A stretch of 8,912 nt of DNA from a bacterium. Lineage in GTDB: Bacteria; Patescibacteria; Paceibacteria; UBA6257; Brennerbacteraceae. Numbering within the stretch: position 1 is the stretch's first letter; every line of letters begins with the position of its first letter. Position numbers and translations under genes: made by a program. Positions 1 to 5,051 of this stretch are shown piece by piece. The stretch spans positions 1 through 8,912 of the forward strand of contig JAKALE010000009.1 in assembly GCA_021813305.1 (NCBI GenBank), in the 5' to 3' direction. The notes under the pieces are model-generated. The model had not been told where the DNA came from. It ran no database searches and saw only the letters and a program-made list of their open reading frames with translations.

Positions 1-1101
1 TACGTCGAAGATCGGATTGCCTTGGGTGCTCTGCAAAAGCACGCGCTTTGCCGGCGGAAGGTTTGTGGTATTCATGTACGTCGTGCTCGGATCGGTTTGG
101 GTCACGGCCGAGATGAGCTGCCAGGCCGCGTCGGCGTTGGGCGATTGCTTGGCGACCGCAAGTCCCCAGTAGGACGCGAAATCGGTGCGTAGGGTCGCGC
201 TTTGCGGCTGGGGCATGGGCGCGATTTTGTAATTGAGATAGGGTGCGATGGAGCGGATATACGGAATGTCGGACGCATAGCCGAACGCGATCGCCGCCTC
301 CCCTTTCGCGAATGCCTCCAAGGACGGATCCATGTTTTGGTTCCATGTGTACGCGTCCGATCCGAGCTGCGCGAATTGGGTCATGAACGTCATGGCCTGC
401 TGTCCGGTGTGGTCGTTGAACGTGGGACGATGATTTTCGTCAACCATAGTCGAGCCGGATTGGATCATCAAAAGCGAAAGAATGTCGCTTGCGTGCTGAA
501 CGTTCGAGCCCAAGCCCATGGCGACGCCGGCGATCTGCACATTGCCGGAAAGATCGACGTGCTTGAGTTTGGGGACCATGGCGAGCAATTCCTCCCAGGT
601 TTTGGGCGGGAACGGAATCGCGGCTTGATCCAGAAGCGCGGGGTTGTAGAACATCACGAGCGAATCAAGGTAGAGCGGCACGGCATACACGTTGCTGTTC
701 GATACGAAGTCCCGCGACACGACCTGCGGATAGGCATCGCCGATGCTCTGCGGCGTGAACAACGATTGGGGTGCGGGCGCGAGCTTGCGGTAATGCTTGA
801 TAAGCCAGGCATTCGAGAAATAAAACACGTCGGGCCCGTTTCCCCCAGCCAAGGCGTTCACTAATTCTTGTTCGTAGGTCTCCGGGCTTTTTTGCACGTA
901 CACCACTTTGTTGCCCGTTTCTTCGGAATAGGTTTTGGTCAGGTTGGTCCAGAGCTGCGCATCGTCGTTGATGCCCCAGACTGTGATGGTCGCGGTTTTG
1001 CCGAGGTTGGGCCTCACGCCCAATTGAATAAGCATCCATCCGACGATCGCGACGGCAATGACGATGCCGATGATCATGATTTGGCGTTGGGAAAGATTCA
1101 T
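1..1101 (-). CDS. ABC-type extracellular solute-binding protein, family 1 (3' end cut by window)
   Basis: The frame is open from an ATG at 1101 to the left edge, giving 367 residues without a stop; the family is usually about 400-450 residues, so only the C-terminal end is missing. Residues about 7-28 form one hydrophobic helix (IMIIGIVIAVAIVGWML), followed by an extracellular domain that opens with TITVWGIND. Family features follow: a 'YEQELVNALAGGNGPDVFYF' block near residues 76-95, then 'AVPLYLDSLVMFYNPALL', and later 'EAFAKGEAAIAFGY'. This is the periplasmic-binding-protein type II fold that usually delivers sugars to an ABC importer. There is no lipobox cysteine after the hydrophobic segment, so the protein is probably tethered by an uncleaved helix. 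The gene starts 3 nt after the methyltransferase stop, implying co-transcription. Permease genes, if linked, would lie beyond the left edge. The substrate cannot be read from the sequence. Confidence 0.9.
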   Translation of the reverse strand, partial: MNLSQRQIMIIGIVIAVAIVGWMLIQLGVRPNLGKTATITVWGINDDAQLWTNLTKTYSEETGNKVVYVQKSPETYEQELVNALAGGNGPDVFYFSNAWLIKHYRKLAPAPQSLFTPQSIGDAYPQVVSRDFVSNSNVYAVPLYLDSLVMFYNPALLDQAAIPFPPKTWEELLAMVPKLKHVDLSGNVQIAGVAMGLGSNVQHASDILSLLMIQSGSTMVDENHRPTFNDHTGQQAMTFMTQFAQLGSDAYTWNQNMDPSLEAFAKGEAAIAFGYASDIPYIRSIAPYLNYKIAPMPQPQSATLRTDFASYWGLAVAKQSPNADAAWQLISAVTQTDPSTTYMNTTNLPPAKRVLLQSTQGNPIFDV

Positions 1102-1104
1102 GGA

Positions 1105-1635
1105 TTATTTGGAAAATAGCATGCCGAAATGGCTTGCGTCCGGCTTGAATTCCGATACGAACGAGAGTTGCTGATCTTCGAAGAGTTTTTTCACGTTGTC
1201 TTTGGAAAGCGGATGATGATCGTTTGACGGCATGGCTTCCGGATTCCATTCCACGACCGCAATACGCCCTTCTTGCTTGGCAATGCGCTTTGCTTCACTC
1301 GCAATCGCCTGCTGGTCAGGAACCTGGAATAAGATATTCGAAACCACGACCCAGTCGCAGGAATTGTTTCCCAGAGTCGATCCTTTCGGTTGCTCAAGGT
1401 CCGATTCGATGGTTTTGATGTTGAACAGGCGTTGGGTCGTTGCTTCGGTTCGGATGATTTCCAGCGGCGGCTCCATGATGTCGATGGCATAGATCATGCC
1501 TGTCTCGCCTACTTTCTTGGCGAGTTCGGTTGCCACGAATCCCGACCCTGCGCCAAAATCCGCAATGACCATACCTGGCCGCACTGCCATGGCGGCAATC
1601 AGATTTTTAATAGAATCGGGTATGACGGGGAACAT
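1105..1635 (-). CDS. Class I SAM-dependent methyltransferase (UbiE/Methyltransf_11-like)
   Basis: This 176-residue protein has a Rossmann-type methyltransferase core. Motif I is VIADFGAGSGFVA (residues 23-35). The acidic end of strand 2 is IYAIDI (D52, expected to contact the SAM ribose). A 'ESDLEQ' turn lies near 77-82, motif IV is CDWVVVSNILFQV (93-105), and a strand-5 block is GRIAVVEWNP (123-132). The C-terminal 'HHPLSKDNVKKLFED' resembles the UbiE-like family. It is short, with little room for a substrate-specific cap, so the methyl acceptor cannot be assigned. The start chosen is the ATG at 1635; its upstream sequence is an AT alternation without a Shine-Dalgarno. A TATACT -10-like hexamer sits on the minus strand at 1657-1652. 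The gene ends 3 nt before the solute-binding protein start, so the two probably form an operon, although no functional link is evident. Confidence 0.88.
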   Translation of the reverse strand: MFPVIPDSIKNLIAAMAVRPGMVIADFGAGSGFVATELAKKVGETGMIYAIDIMEPPLEIIRTEATTQRLFNIKTIESDLEQPKGSTLGNNSCDWVVVSNILFQVPDQQAIASEAKRIAKQEGRIAVVEWNPEAMPSNDHHPLSKDNVKKLFEDQQLSFVSEFKPDASHFGMLFSK

Positions 1636-1651
1636 ATATATGTATATGTGA

Positions 1652-1657
1652 AGTATA
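1652..1657 (-). promoter_or_regulatory. Possible -10 element for the methyltransferase/solute-binding protein operon
   Basis: Read on the minus strand, 1657-1652 is TATACT, about 17 nt before the ATG at 1635. The best upstream match to a -35 box is TTGATT with a 15-bp spacer, which is shorter than ideal. The hexamer sits beside ATAAAT-G-ATTTAT (1655-1667), a small inverted repeat that could be an operator. A promoter is expected here because the next gene upstream (the amidase) is 600 bp away. Confidence 0.35.
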
Positions 1658-1725
1658 AATGATTTATCCCAAAATCAAAAGCAACGAAACGCCGCGTTAT
1701 AAACAATTGACACATAGTTTATATT

Positions 1726-1875
1726 ATGTCGTCACATTCATTCAGCATGAATGATAAAAAGGCGCTGCGTTTGCAAAAAAGATTTTTCAAAACGGTTCCG
1801 GATCGGCTGCAGCGATGCAAAAATCGATTCGTGTTTCCCGTTTCACGGAGAATACCCGGTGAATTTATAGTTTGA
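1726..1875 (+). CDS. Possible small basic protein (49 codons), doubtful
   Basis: An ATG at 1726 opens a 49-codon frame ending in TGA at 1873-1875, just before the first parS site. The product starts MSSHSFSMNDKKALRL and is rich in Lys/Arg with one Cys. The stretch 1750-1860 is richer in GC than the AT-rich repeats that follow, which is weakly in favour of coding. There is no Shine-Dalgarno and no well-spaced promoter: TTGACA at 1707-1712 has no -10 at 15-19 bp. I do not recognise the protein. It may be chance or a decayed gene. Confidence 0.15.
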   Translation: MSSHSFSMNDKKALRLQKRFFKTVPDRLQRCKNRFVFPVSRRIPGEFIV

Positions 1876-1885
1876 GTAGGTTTCG

Positions 1886-1901
1886 TGTTTCACGTGGAAC
1901 A
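1886..1901. promoter_or_regulatory. parS site 1 (ParB-binding palindrome)
   Basis: The sequence TGTTTCACGTGGAACA is the exact reverse complement of the classic Bacillus subtilis parS TGTTCCACGTGAAACA. ParB binds such 16-bp sites through its helix-turn-helix domain, loads as a CTP-dependent clamp and directs chromosome segregation with ParA and SMC. One half-site deviates from perfect symmetry (GTGGAACA). Confidence 0.85.
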
Positions 1902-1907
1902 AATTCC

Positions 1908-1925
1908 TGTGAAACATGTTTCTCA
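1908..1925. repeat. Companion palindrome 1, 23 bp from parS 1
   Basis: TGTGAAACA followed directly by TGTTTCTCA forms an 18-bp palindrome with one mismatched pair. Its centre is 23 bp from the parS 1 centre. The core GAAACATGTTTC uses the parS hexamers in back-to-back order instead of facing order. The left arm contains an exact parS half-site (1909-1916). Confidence 0.8.
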
Positions 1926-2015
1926 AGTTAAAAAATATTCCATTCTAAAATTCGTGGAAAACGTGATTTGTTCTGCGGAAAAGATTTAGCGGATATTATT
2001 TTAGAATTGGCAATA

Positions 2016-2031
2016 TGTTTCACGTGAAACA
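2016..2031. promoter_or_regulatory. parS site 2 (perfect palindrome)
   Basis: The sequence is TGTTTCACGTGAAACA, a perfect 16-bp palindrome matching the parS consensus TGTTNCACGTGAAACA. Its centre lies 130 bp from the centre of site 1. Confidence 0.88.
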
Positions 2032-2037
2032 TTTTCC

Positions 2038-2055
2038 TGAGAAACATGTTTCACA
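2038..2055. repeat. Companion palindrome 2, 23 bp from parS 2
   Basis: TGAGAAACA followed by TGTTTCACA forms an 18-bp palindrome with one mismatched pair and the same GAAACATGTTTC core. Its centre is again 23 bp from the adjacent parS centre. The right arm contains an exact parS half-site (2047-2054). Confidence 0.8.
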
Positions 2056-2158
2056 TTCTAAAAAAGTTTTCATACGTAACTTCTTCGAATAGATAAGTTT
2101 TTATAAATTTGTTTCACAGAGATTATTTTTTGTAAAACATACTTTAGAGGTATCGGAA

Positions 2159-2174
2159 TGTTTCACGTGAAACA
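2159..2174. promoter_or_regulatory. parS site 3 (perfect palindrome)
   Basis: The sequence is TGTTTCACGTGAAACA, identical to site 2, with its centre 143 bp further on. It lies about 60 bp beyond the 3' end of the amidase gene, outside any coding region. Confidence 0.88.
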
Positions 2175-2178
2175 AAAT

Positions 2179-2200
2179 CCTGAGAAACATGTTTCTCAGG
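2179..2200. repeat. Companion palindrome 3, perfect 22 bp, 23 bp from parS 3
   Basis: CCTGAGAAACA followed by its exact reverse complement TGTTTCTCAGG makes a perfect 22-bp palindrome. The centre is 23 bp from parS 3, as in the other two units. This is the most complete copy and defines the consensus arm TGAGAAACA. Confidence 0.85.
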
Positions 2201-2235
2201 TTAAAAAACTTTCCAATCTAAACCCGTGAAACAGC

Positions 2236-2709
2236 TTATTTTTTCTTATTCATGAGTTTTCTGAAATCGACAAGCCATTCGTTTAAGGAATCGCCAGGGC
2301 ATTCGGTTGCAGCCCCAGGAACCTCCCTGTGGCCAAGTATGTTTTCCGGTTCTATTTTGTACCTGAATGCAAGATCTTTGAGCACTTTCTCAAGTGCAAC
2401 GAGTTGGGATGGGTTCGGCTCTTGGGTATTGAAACTTCCTGCAAGGCAGACACCAAGGCTCCTGGTTGCCATATTATTCGCCTTTGTGTGCGTACCTGCG
2501 CTTGATTCGTTCCTGCCGCGCTTGATTTTCCCCGTGCCGTCGATGAAATAGTGATAGGCGATATTGCCCATGCCTTGCCAGATATGGAATTTCTTTATTT
2601 GCTCGAACGTGGTTTGGTCCCGGTCCGTGGCGCTCTGGTGCACAATCAGGAATTTGACGTCTTCTTTGCGGAGTTTCATGGTGAGGAACGTTTGAAACCA
2701 TTCTATCAC
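2236..2709 (-). CDS. N-acetylmuramoyl-L-alanine amidase, T7-lysozyme/PGRP type (Amidase_2)
   Basis: This single-domain enzyme of 157 residues is close in size to T7 lysozyme (about 150). It would cleave the amide bond between MurNAc and L-Ala in peptidoglycan. The zinc ligands are all visible: H24 in LIVHQSAT, H127 in ILGHREVPG and C137 in TECPGD. The catalytic tyrosine position is Y52 in IAYHYFIDGTG, and T135, two residues before the cysteine, occupies the lysine/threonine position of the family. The segment SLGVCLAGSFN (84-94) is also typical. No signal peptide or membrane helix is seen, so export would need another route, or the substrate is internal or taken up. The longest frame begins with GTG at 2709; the ATG at 2679 (M11, MKLRKEDVKF) sits just before the first strand of the fold and is at least as likely. 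Neither start has a Shine-Dalgarno. The gene is divergent from rny. Confidence 0.9.
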   Translation of the reverse strand: MIEWFQTFLTMKLRKEDVKFLIVHQSATDRDQTTFEQIKKFHIWQGMGNIAYHYFIDGTGKIKRGRNESSAGTHTKANNMATRSLGVCLAGSFNTQEPNPSQLVALEKVLKDLAFRYKIEPENILGHREVPGAATECPGDSLNEWLVDFRKLMNKKK

Positions 2710-2724
2710 GCAGGATGCGGCGGT

Positions 2725-2752
2725 TTGACTTTGGATGGCGCTGCGCTACAAT
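2725..2752 (+). promoter_or_regulatory. Sigma70-type promoter reading towards rny
   Basis: TTGACT (2725-2730) and TACAAT (2747-2752) are separated by 16 bp, a close match to the consensus. The expected transcript start is near 2759, giving rny an untranslated leader of about 225 nt. GCGCGT (2753-2758) and ACGCGC (2772-2777) flank the start region as an inverted repeat that could be an operator or a hairpin. No comparably good promoter lies closer to rny. Confidence 0.6.
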
Positions 2753-2758
2753 GCGCGT

Positions 2759-2984
2759 ATCGGTTACTATCACGCGCGTACGCCTCAGGCATCCGCGCAT
2801 AGCATATCTAGGTAAAGGTCTTATTGAATTAACCGCCGGACGCATTGTGATCACCGTGAGCGGTTCTGAACAAAAACCCGTTTCGCTTTTGTCTGTTGTA
2901 TTCGTGAATTCGGAGTATTTCGGCATTCCCGAATAGAAAGGGTTCTCATCGCCATCGGTTATCGCATGCGACGGCATTACACGT
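2759..2984 (+). other. Long rny leader holding a short in-frame ORF (2751-2936)
   Basis: A 61-codon frame runs from ATG 2751 (MRVSVTITRV) to TAG 2934-2936. It lies in the same reading frame as rny, 48 nt upstream of its start. The ATG falls inside or before the predicted -10/start region, and no later ATG, GTG or TTG would give a product of useful length, so I do not call it a gene. Near its end, CCGAA (2929-2933) can pair with either TTCGG at 2909-2913 or TTCGG at 2919-2923, giving two mutually exclusive hairpins. The leader may be a site of control of RNase Y expression, but nothing matches a known riboswitch. Confidence 0.35.
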
Positions 2985-4502
2985 ATGTCGCCTCTTTTGA
3001 TTGTCATGTTCGTGCTCGGGGGGATCGGCGCAGGGTACGTCGTGCGCAAATATTATACCGAGCAGGGCGTGAAGAACGTCGAGCATTCGATCCAAGAAAA
3101 ACTCCAGCGCGCGGACGAGCAGACCAAGAAATTGGTCATCGACGCGAAGGACAAGGCCGTGACGATCCTGCAAAACGCAGAGCAGGAGATCAAAGAAGAA
3201 AAAAACCAGTTGCACAAAAACCAGGAGCGCTTGCTGAACAAAGAAGTGCTTTTGGAGGAACGGACCAAGCGCTTGGAACAAAAAGAAGAAAAGCTGGTCG
3301 AGCAGATCGAAAAGGTAAAAACGATCAAGGAAGATCTGGAGCAGCGCCAGGAAAAAGAACTGGCATTGCTCGAAGAGCGCGCAAAACTTTCGCGCGAAGA
3401 AGCAAAACAGTATTTGCTTGATCAGATTCAAAAAACGTACGAACAGGATTTGTTCGATTCGCTGCGCAGGCTCGAGAAAGACCGTCAGGATCAAATCGAA
3501 CACCGGGCCGCGGAACTTGTTGCGACCGTGATCCAGCGTTATTCGCGCTCGCATGTCGCGGAAATCACAACCTCGTCGGTGGCGTTGCCCAACGACGAAA
3601 TCAAAGGCCGCATTATTGGCAAGGAAGGAAGGAATATCAGGCATTTCGAGCAGGTGACCGGCGTCGAGGTGATCATTGACGATGTGCCTGACACCATCAC
3701 GTTGTCGTGTTTTGATCCGGTGCGCCGCGAGGTTGCGCGCATCGCATTGGAACACCTGGTGCAGGACGGCCGTATTCAGCCGTCGCGCATCGAGGAATTC
3801 GTCGAAGATGCGAAAAAGGACGTTATGCAGAAAATCAAAGAAGCAGGGGAGAATGCGGTCTATGAGGCAGGCATTATCGACTTTCCGCCAGAGATCGTGC
3901 ACCTTTTGGGGCGTTTAGCATTCCGCACGAGCTATGGCCAGAATGTCTTGATGCACTCGATCGAAATCGCAACGCTTTGTTCCATGATGGCCCAGGAACT
4001 CGGTATGAATGTTGAGATCGCCAAAAAAGCTGGCATGGTACACGACATCGGCAAGGCGGTTGACCATGAAATCGAAGGGAGCCACTTGGAGTTAGGAATA
4101 AAAATCCTCCAAAAATACAAAGTCGACGAGCGCATTGTTTTGGCCATGCGTTCACACCACGACGATTATCCGGTCGCGATTCCGGAAGCGTATATCGTCA
4201 ATGCGGCTGACGCGATTTCTGCCGCCAGGCCCGGCGCGCGCCGCGAGTCGCTTGAAAATTACATCAAGCGTTTGACTGATCTTGAAAAAATCGCGCTTGA
4301 ATTCCGCGGCGTTGAAAAAGCGTACGCGATTCAAGCCGGCAGGGAACTGCGCGTGTTCGTCACGCCCCAGCAAGTGACTGATTTCGAATCAGCGCAACTT
4401 GCGCGCGACATCGCGGTACGCATTCAAGAAGAACTCAAGTTTCCGGGCGAGATCAAGGTTGTCGTGATTCGCGAATCGCGCGCAATCGAGTACGCCAGGT
4501 AG
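2985..4502 (+). CDS. rny: Ribonuclease Y
   Basis: This is the membrane-bound endoribonuclease that starts mRNA decay in many bacteria without RNase E. At 505 residues it has the usual length (about 510-520). In order: an N-terminal membrane helix (residues about 3-22, PLLIVMFVLGGIGAGYVV); a long charged coiled coil (about 25-185); a KH RNA-binding domain whose GXXG loop is IIGKEG (210-215); and an HD metal-dependent phosphohydrolase domain (about 320-412). In the HD domain H324 lies in MHSIEIA, the H353-D354 pair in MVHDIGKAVDHEIEGSH, and a later block is NAADAISAARPGARRES. All key residues are present. The ATG at 2985 is chosen because the membrane helix follows it at once and the frame is closed by TAG at 2934. 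No Shine-Dalgarno is seen. The stop codon lies within a 22-bp inverted repeat. Confidence 0.97.
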   Translation: MSPLLIVMFVLGGIGAGYVVRKYYTEQGVKNVEHSIQEKLQRADEQTKKLVIDAKDKAVTILQNAEQEIKEEKNQLHKNQERLLNKEVLLEERTKRLEQKEEKLVEQIEKVKTIKEDLEQRQEKELALLEERAKLSREEAKQYLLDQIQKTYEQDLFDSLRRLEKDRQDQIEHRAAELVATVIQRYSRSHVAEITTSSVALPNDEIKGRIIGKEGRNIRHFEQVTGVEVIIDDVPDTITLSCFDPVRREVARIALEHLVQDGRIQPSRIEEFVEDAKKDVMQKIKEAGENAVYEAGIIDFPPEIVHLLGRLAFRTSYGQNVLMHSIEIATLCSMMAQELGMNVEIAKKAGMVHDIGKAVDHEIEGSHLELGIKILQKYKVDERIVLAMRSHHDDYPVAIPEAYIVNAADAISAARPGARRESLENYIKRLTDLEKIALEFRGVEKAYAIQAGRELRVFVTPQQVTDFESAQLARDIAVRIQEELKFPGEIKVVVIRESRAIEYAR

Positions 4503-4566
4503 TAGATGTTCGATAGTCCCGTAAGACGGGACAAAGACAAATGTCTATCGAACATTCACTACCTGG
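4495..4566 (+). repeat. Long imperfect inverted repeat with nested hairpins over the rny stop
   Basis: The 22-nt arms 4495-4516 and 4545-4566 are complementary at 20 of 22 positions; as RNA one of the two exceptions is a G-U pair. The 28-nt interior holds TCCCG-TAAGA-CGGGA (4517-4531), a five-pair hairpin, and GACA-AA-TGTC (4536-4545), a second possible stem that would compete for the last base. The left arm includes the last codons and TAG stop of rny. There is no T-run after it, so it is not a classic intrinsic terminator. It may be a structured 3' end that protects or stops the transcript, or a palindromic mobile fragment. Confidence 0.65.
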
Positions 4567-4626
4567 TACGCCCGATAGAGGAAAAAAACAGTATTTTTAA
4601 AGGGATTTTTCCGGTTCTGCTTCGCA

Positions 4627-4655
4627 TTGGACAAAACTCCCTTTTCGCGTATAAT
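4627..4655 (+). promoter_or_regulatory. Strong sigma70-type promoter of the HU gene
   Basis: TTGGAC (4627-4632) and a perfect TATAAT (4650-4655) are spaced by 17 bp. The transcript should start near 4662, giving a leader of about 50 nt. In the leader TCCC-AAAA-GGGA (4675-4686) and TAGTT-GAAA-AACTA (4695-4708, a GNRA-type loop) can form two hairpins, the second ending 3 nt before the start codon. Confidence 0.8.
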
Positions 4656-4711
4656 TGCCCTTAAAGCACGTCGTTCCCAAAAGGGATTTGAAATTAGTTG
4701 AAAAACTATTC

Positions 4712-4984
4712 ATGAACAAAGTAGATCTTGCGAACAAAGTCTCGACCAAATTCGAGCTTTCCAAAAAGGCAGGAGGTCAAGTCATCGACATGATCTTCGG
4801 TGAGATCATGGCAACGGTGAAAAAGAATTCCGAAGTCGCGATCGCGGGATTCGGATCATTCCGGCTTGCGATGCGCAATCCGCGCCAGGGCGTGAACCCC
4901 AAGACCGGCGAGCGGATTTCGATTCCGGCGACCAAAGTTCCCAAGTTCAAGCCGTCCAAGGCATTCAAGGATTTGGTGAAATAG
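4712..4984 (+). CDS. hup: HU-family DNA-binding protein
   Basis: This is a nucleoid protein that bends and compacts DNA as a dimer, with a role in replication and supercoiling. The product is exactly 90 residues, the usual HU length. It begins MNKVDLANKVSTKFELSKK (helices 1-2), has the conserved turn IAGFGSF (44-50), the DNA-binding arm RNPRQGVNPKTGERISIPAT (55-74, with the intercalating-proline position at P63), and ends with KVPKFKPSKAFKDLVK. The ATG at 4712 is chosen over an in-frame TTG at 4655, because that TTG overlaps the -10 box and would add 19 residues that the family lacks. There is no Shine-Dalgarno next to the start. The gene has its own promoter and terminator, so it is monocistronic, and it converges on the S1 gene. 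Confidence 0.96.
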   Translation: MNKVDLANKVSTKFELSKKAGGQVIDMIFGEIMATVKKNSEVAIAGFGSFRLAMRNPRQGVNPKTGERISIPATKVPKFKPSKAFKDLVK

Positions 4985-5000
4985 TACGAAGAGATTTCAA

Positions 5001-5032
5001 CAACAAACTCCCCATAACAGGGGAGTTTGTTG
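5001..5032. terminator. Hairpin terminator between hup and rpsA (probably bidirectional)
   Basis: CAACAAACTCCCC (5001-5013) pairs perfectly with GGGGAGTTTGTTG (5020-5032) around a 6-nt loop. TTTCTGTC follows on the plus strand. It lies 16 nt after the hup stop and 19 nt after the end of the convergent S1 gene on the other strand, so it can serve both. Confidence 0.85.
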
Positions 5033-5051
5033 TTTCTGTCTGAAACGTTTT

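Larger units (their letters stand above)
1886..2233. repeat. Candidate centromere-like partition region: three parS plus companion-palindrome units
   Basis: The 348-bp stretch contains nine exact copies of the 8-mer TGTTTCAC or its complement, starting at 1886, 1909, 2016, 2024, 2047, 2110, 2159, 2167 and 2226. Five of them make up three parS palindromes, two lie in companion palindromes, and two (2110-2117 and 2226-2233) are isolated half-sites. Three 40-bp composite units (1886-1925, 2016-2055, 2159-2198) each consist of parS, a 6-nt linker ending TCC, and an 18-bp palindrome. Units 1 and 3 are also alike further on: GTTAAAAAA, then TTCCA-TCTAAA, then a GTGAAACA-like block. The surrounding DNA is AT-rich and non-coding. 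The arrangement fits a ParB loading region, usually origin-proximal in bacteria; no ParB gene is in the window. Confidence 0.75.

Noticed and set aside
202..864. 220-codon open frame on the plus strand
   Set aside because: It lies opposite the solute-binding protein and has no family features; GC-rich codon use leaves the opposite strand open.
1707..1727. TTGACA (1707-1712) with TATATT as a promoter
   Set aside because: The spacing is only 7-9 bp, and nothing resembling a -10 occurs at 15-19 bp.
1886..2233. CRISPR array or tRNA-like repeats
   Set aside because: The repeats are palindromic, uneven in spacing (130 and 143 bp) and match parS; there are no regular spacers or cas genes.
2751..2936. 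61-codon small gene before rny
   Set aside because: Its ATG overlaps the predicted -10/start region of a good promoter, there is no ribosome site, and the product is not recognised.
2946..3902. 318-codon open frame on the minus strand opposite rny
   Set aside because: It is antisense to the unmistakable RNase Y coiled coil and KH region; its Phe/Leu-rich runs are the mirror of Lys/Glu codons.
4495..4566. Integron attC site or XerCD dif site
   Set aside because: The arms lack the GTTRRRY/RYYYAAC core of attC and have no 28-bp dif-like sequence.
4655..4711. TTG start extending HU by 19 residues
   Set aside because: The TTG overlaps the TATAAT box, the transcript should begin after it, and the family starts at MNK with 90 residues.
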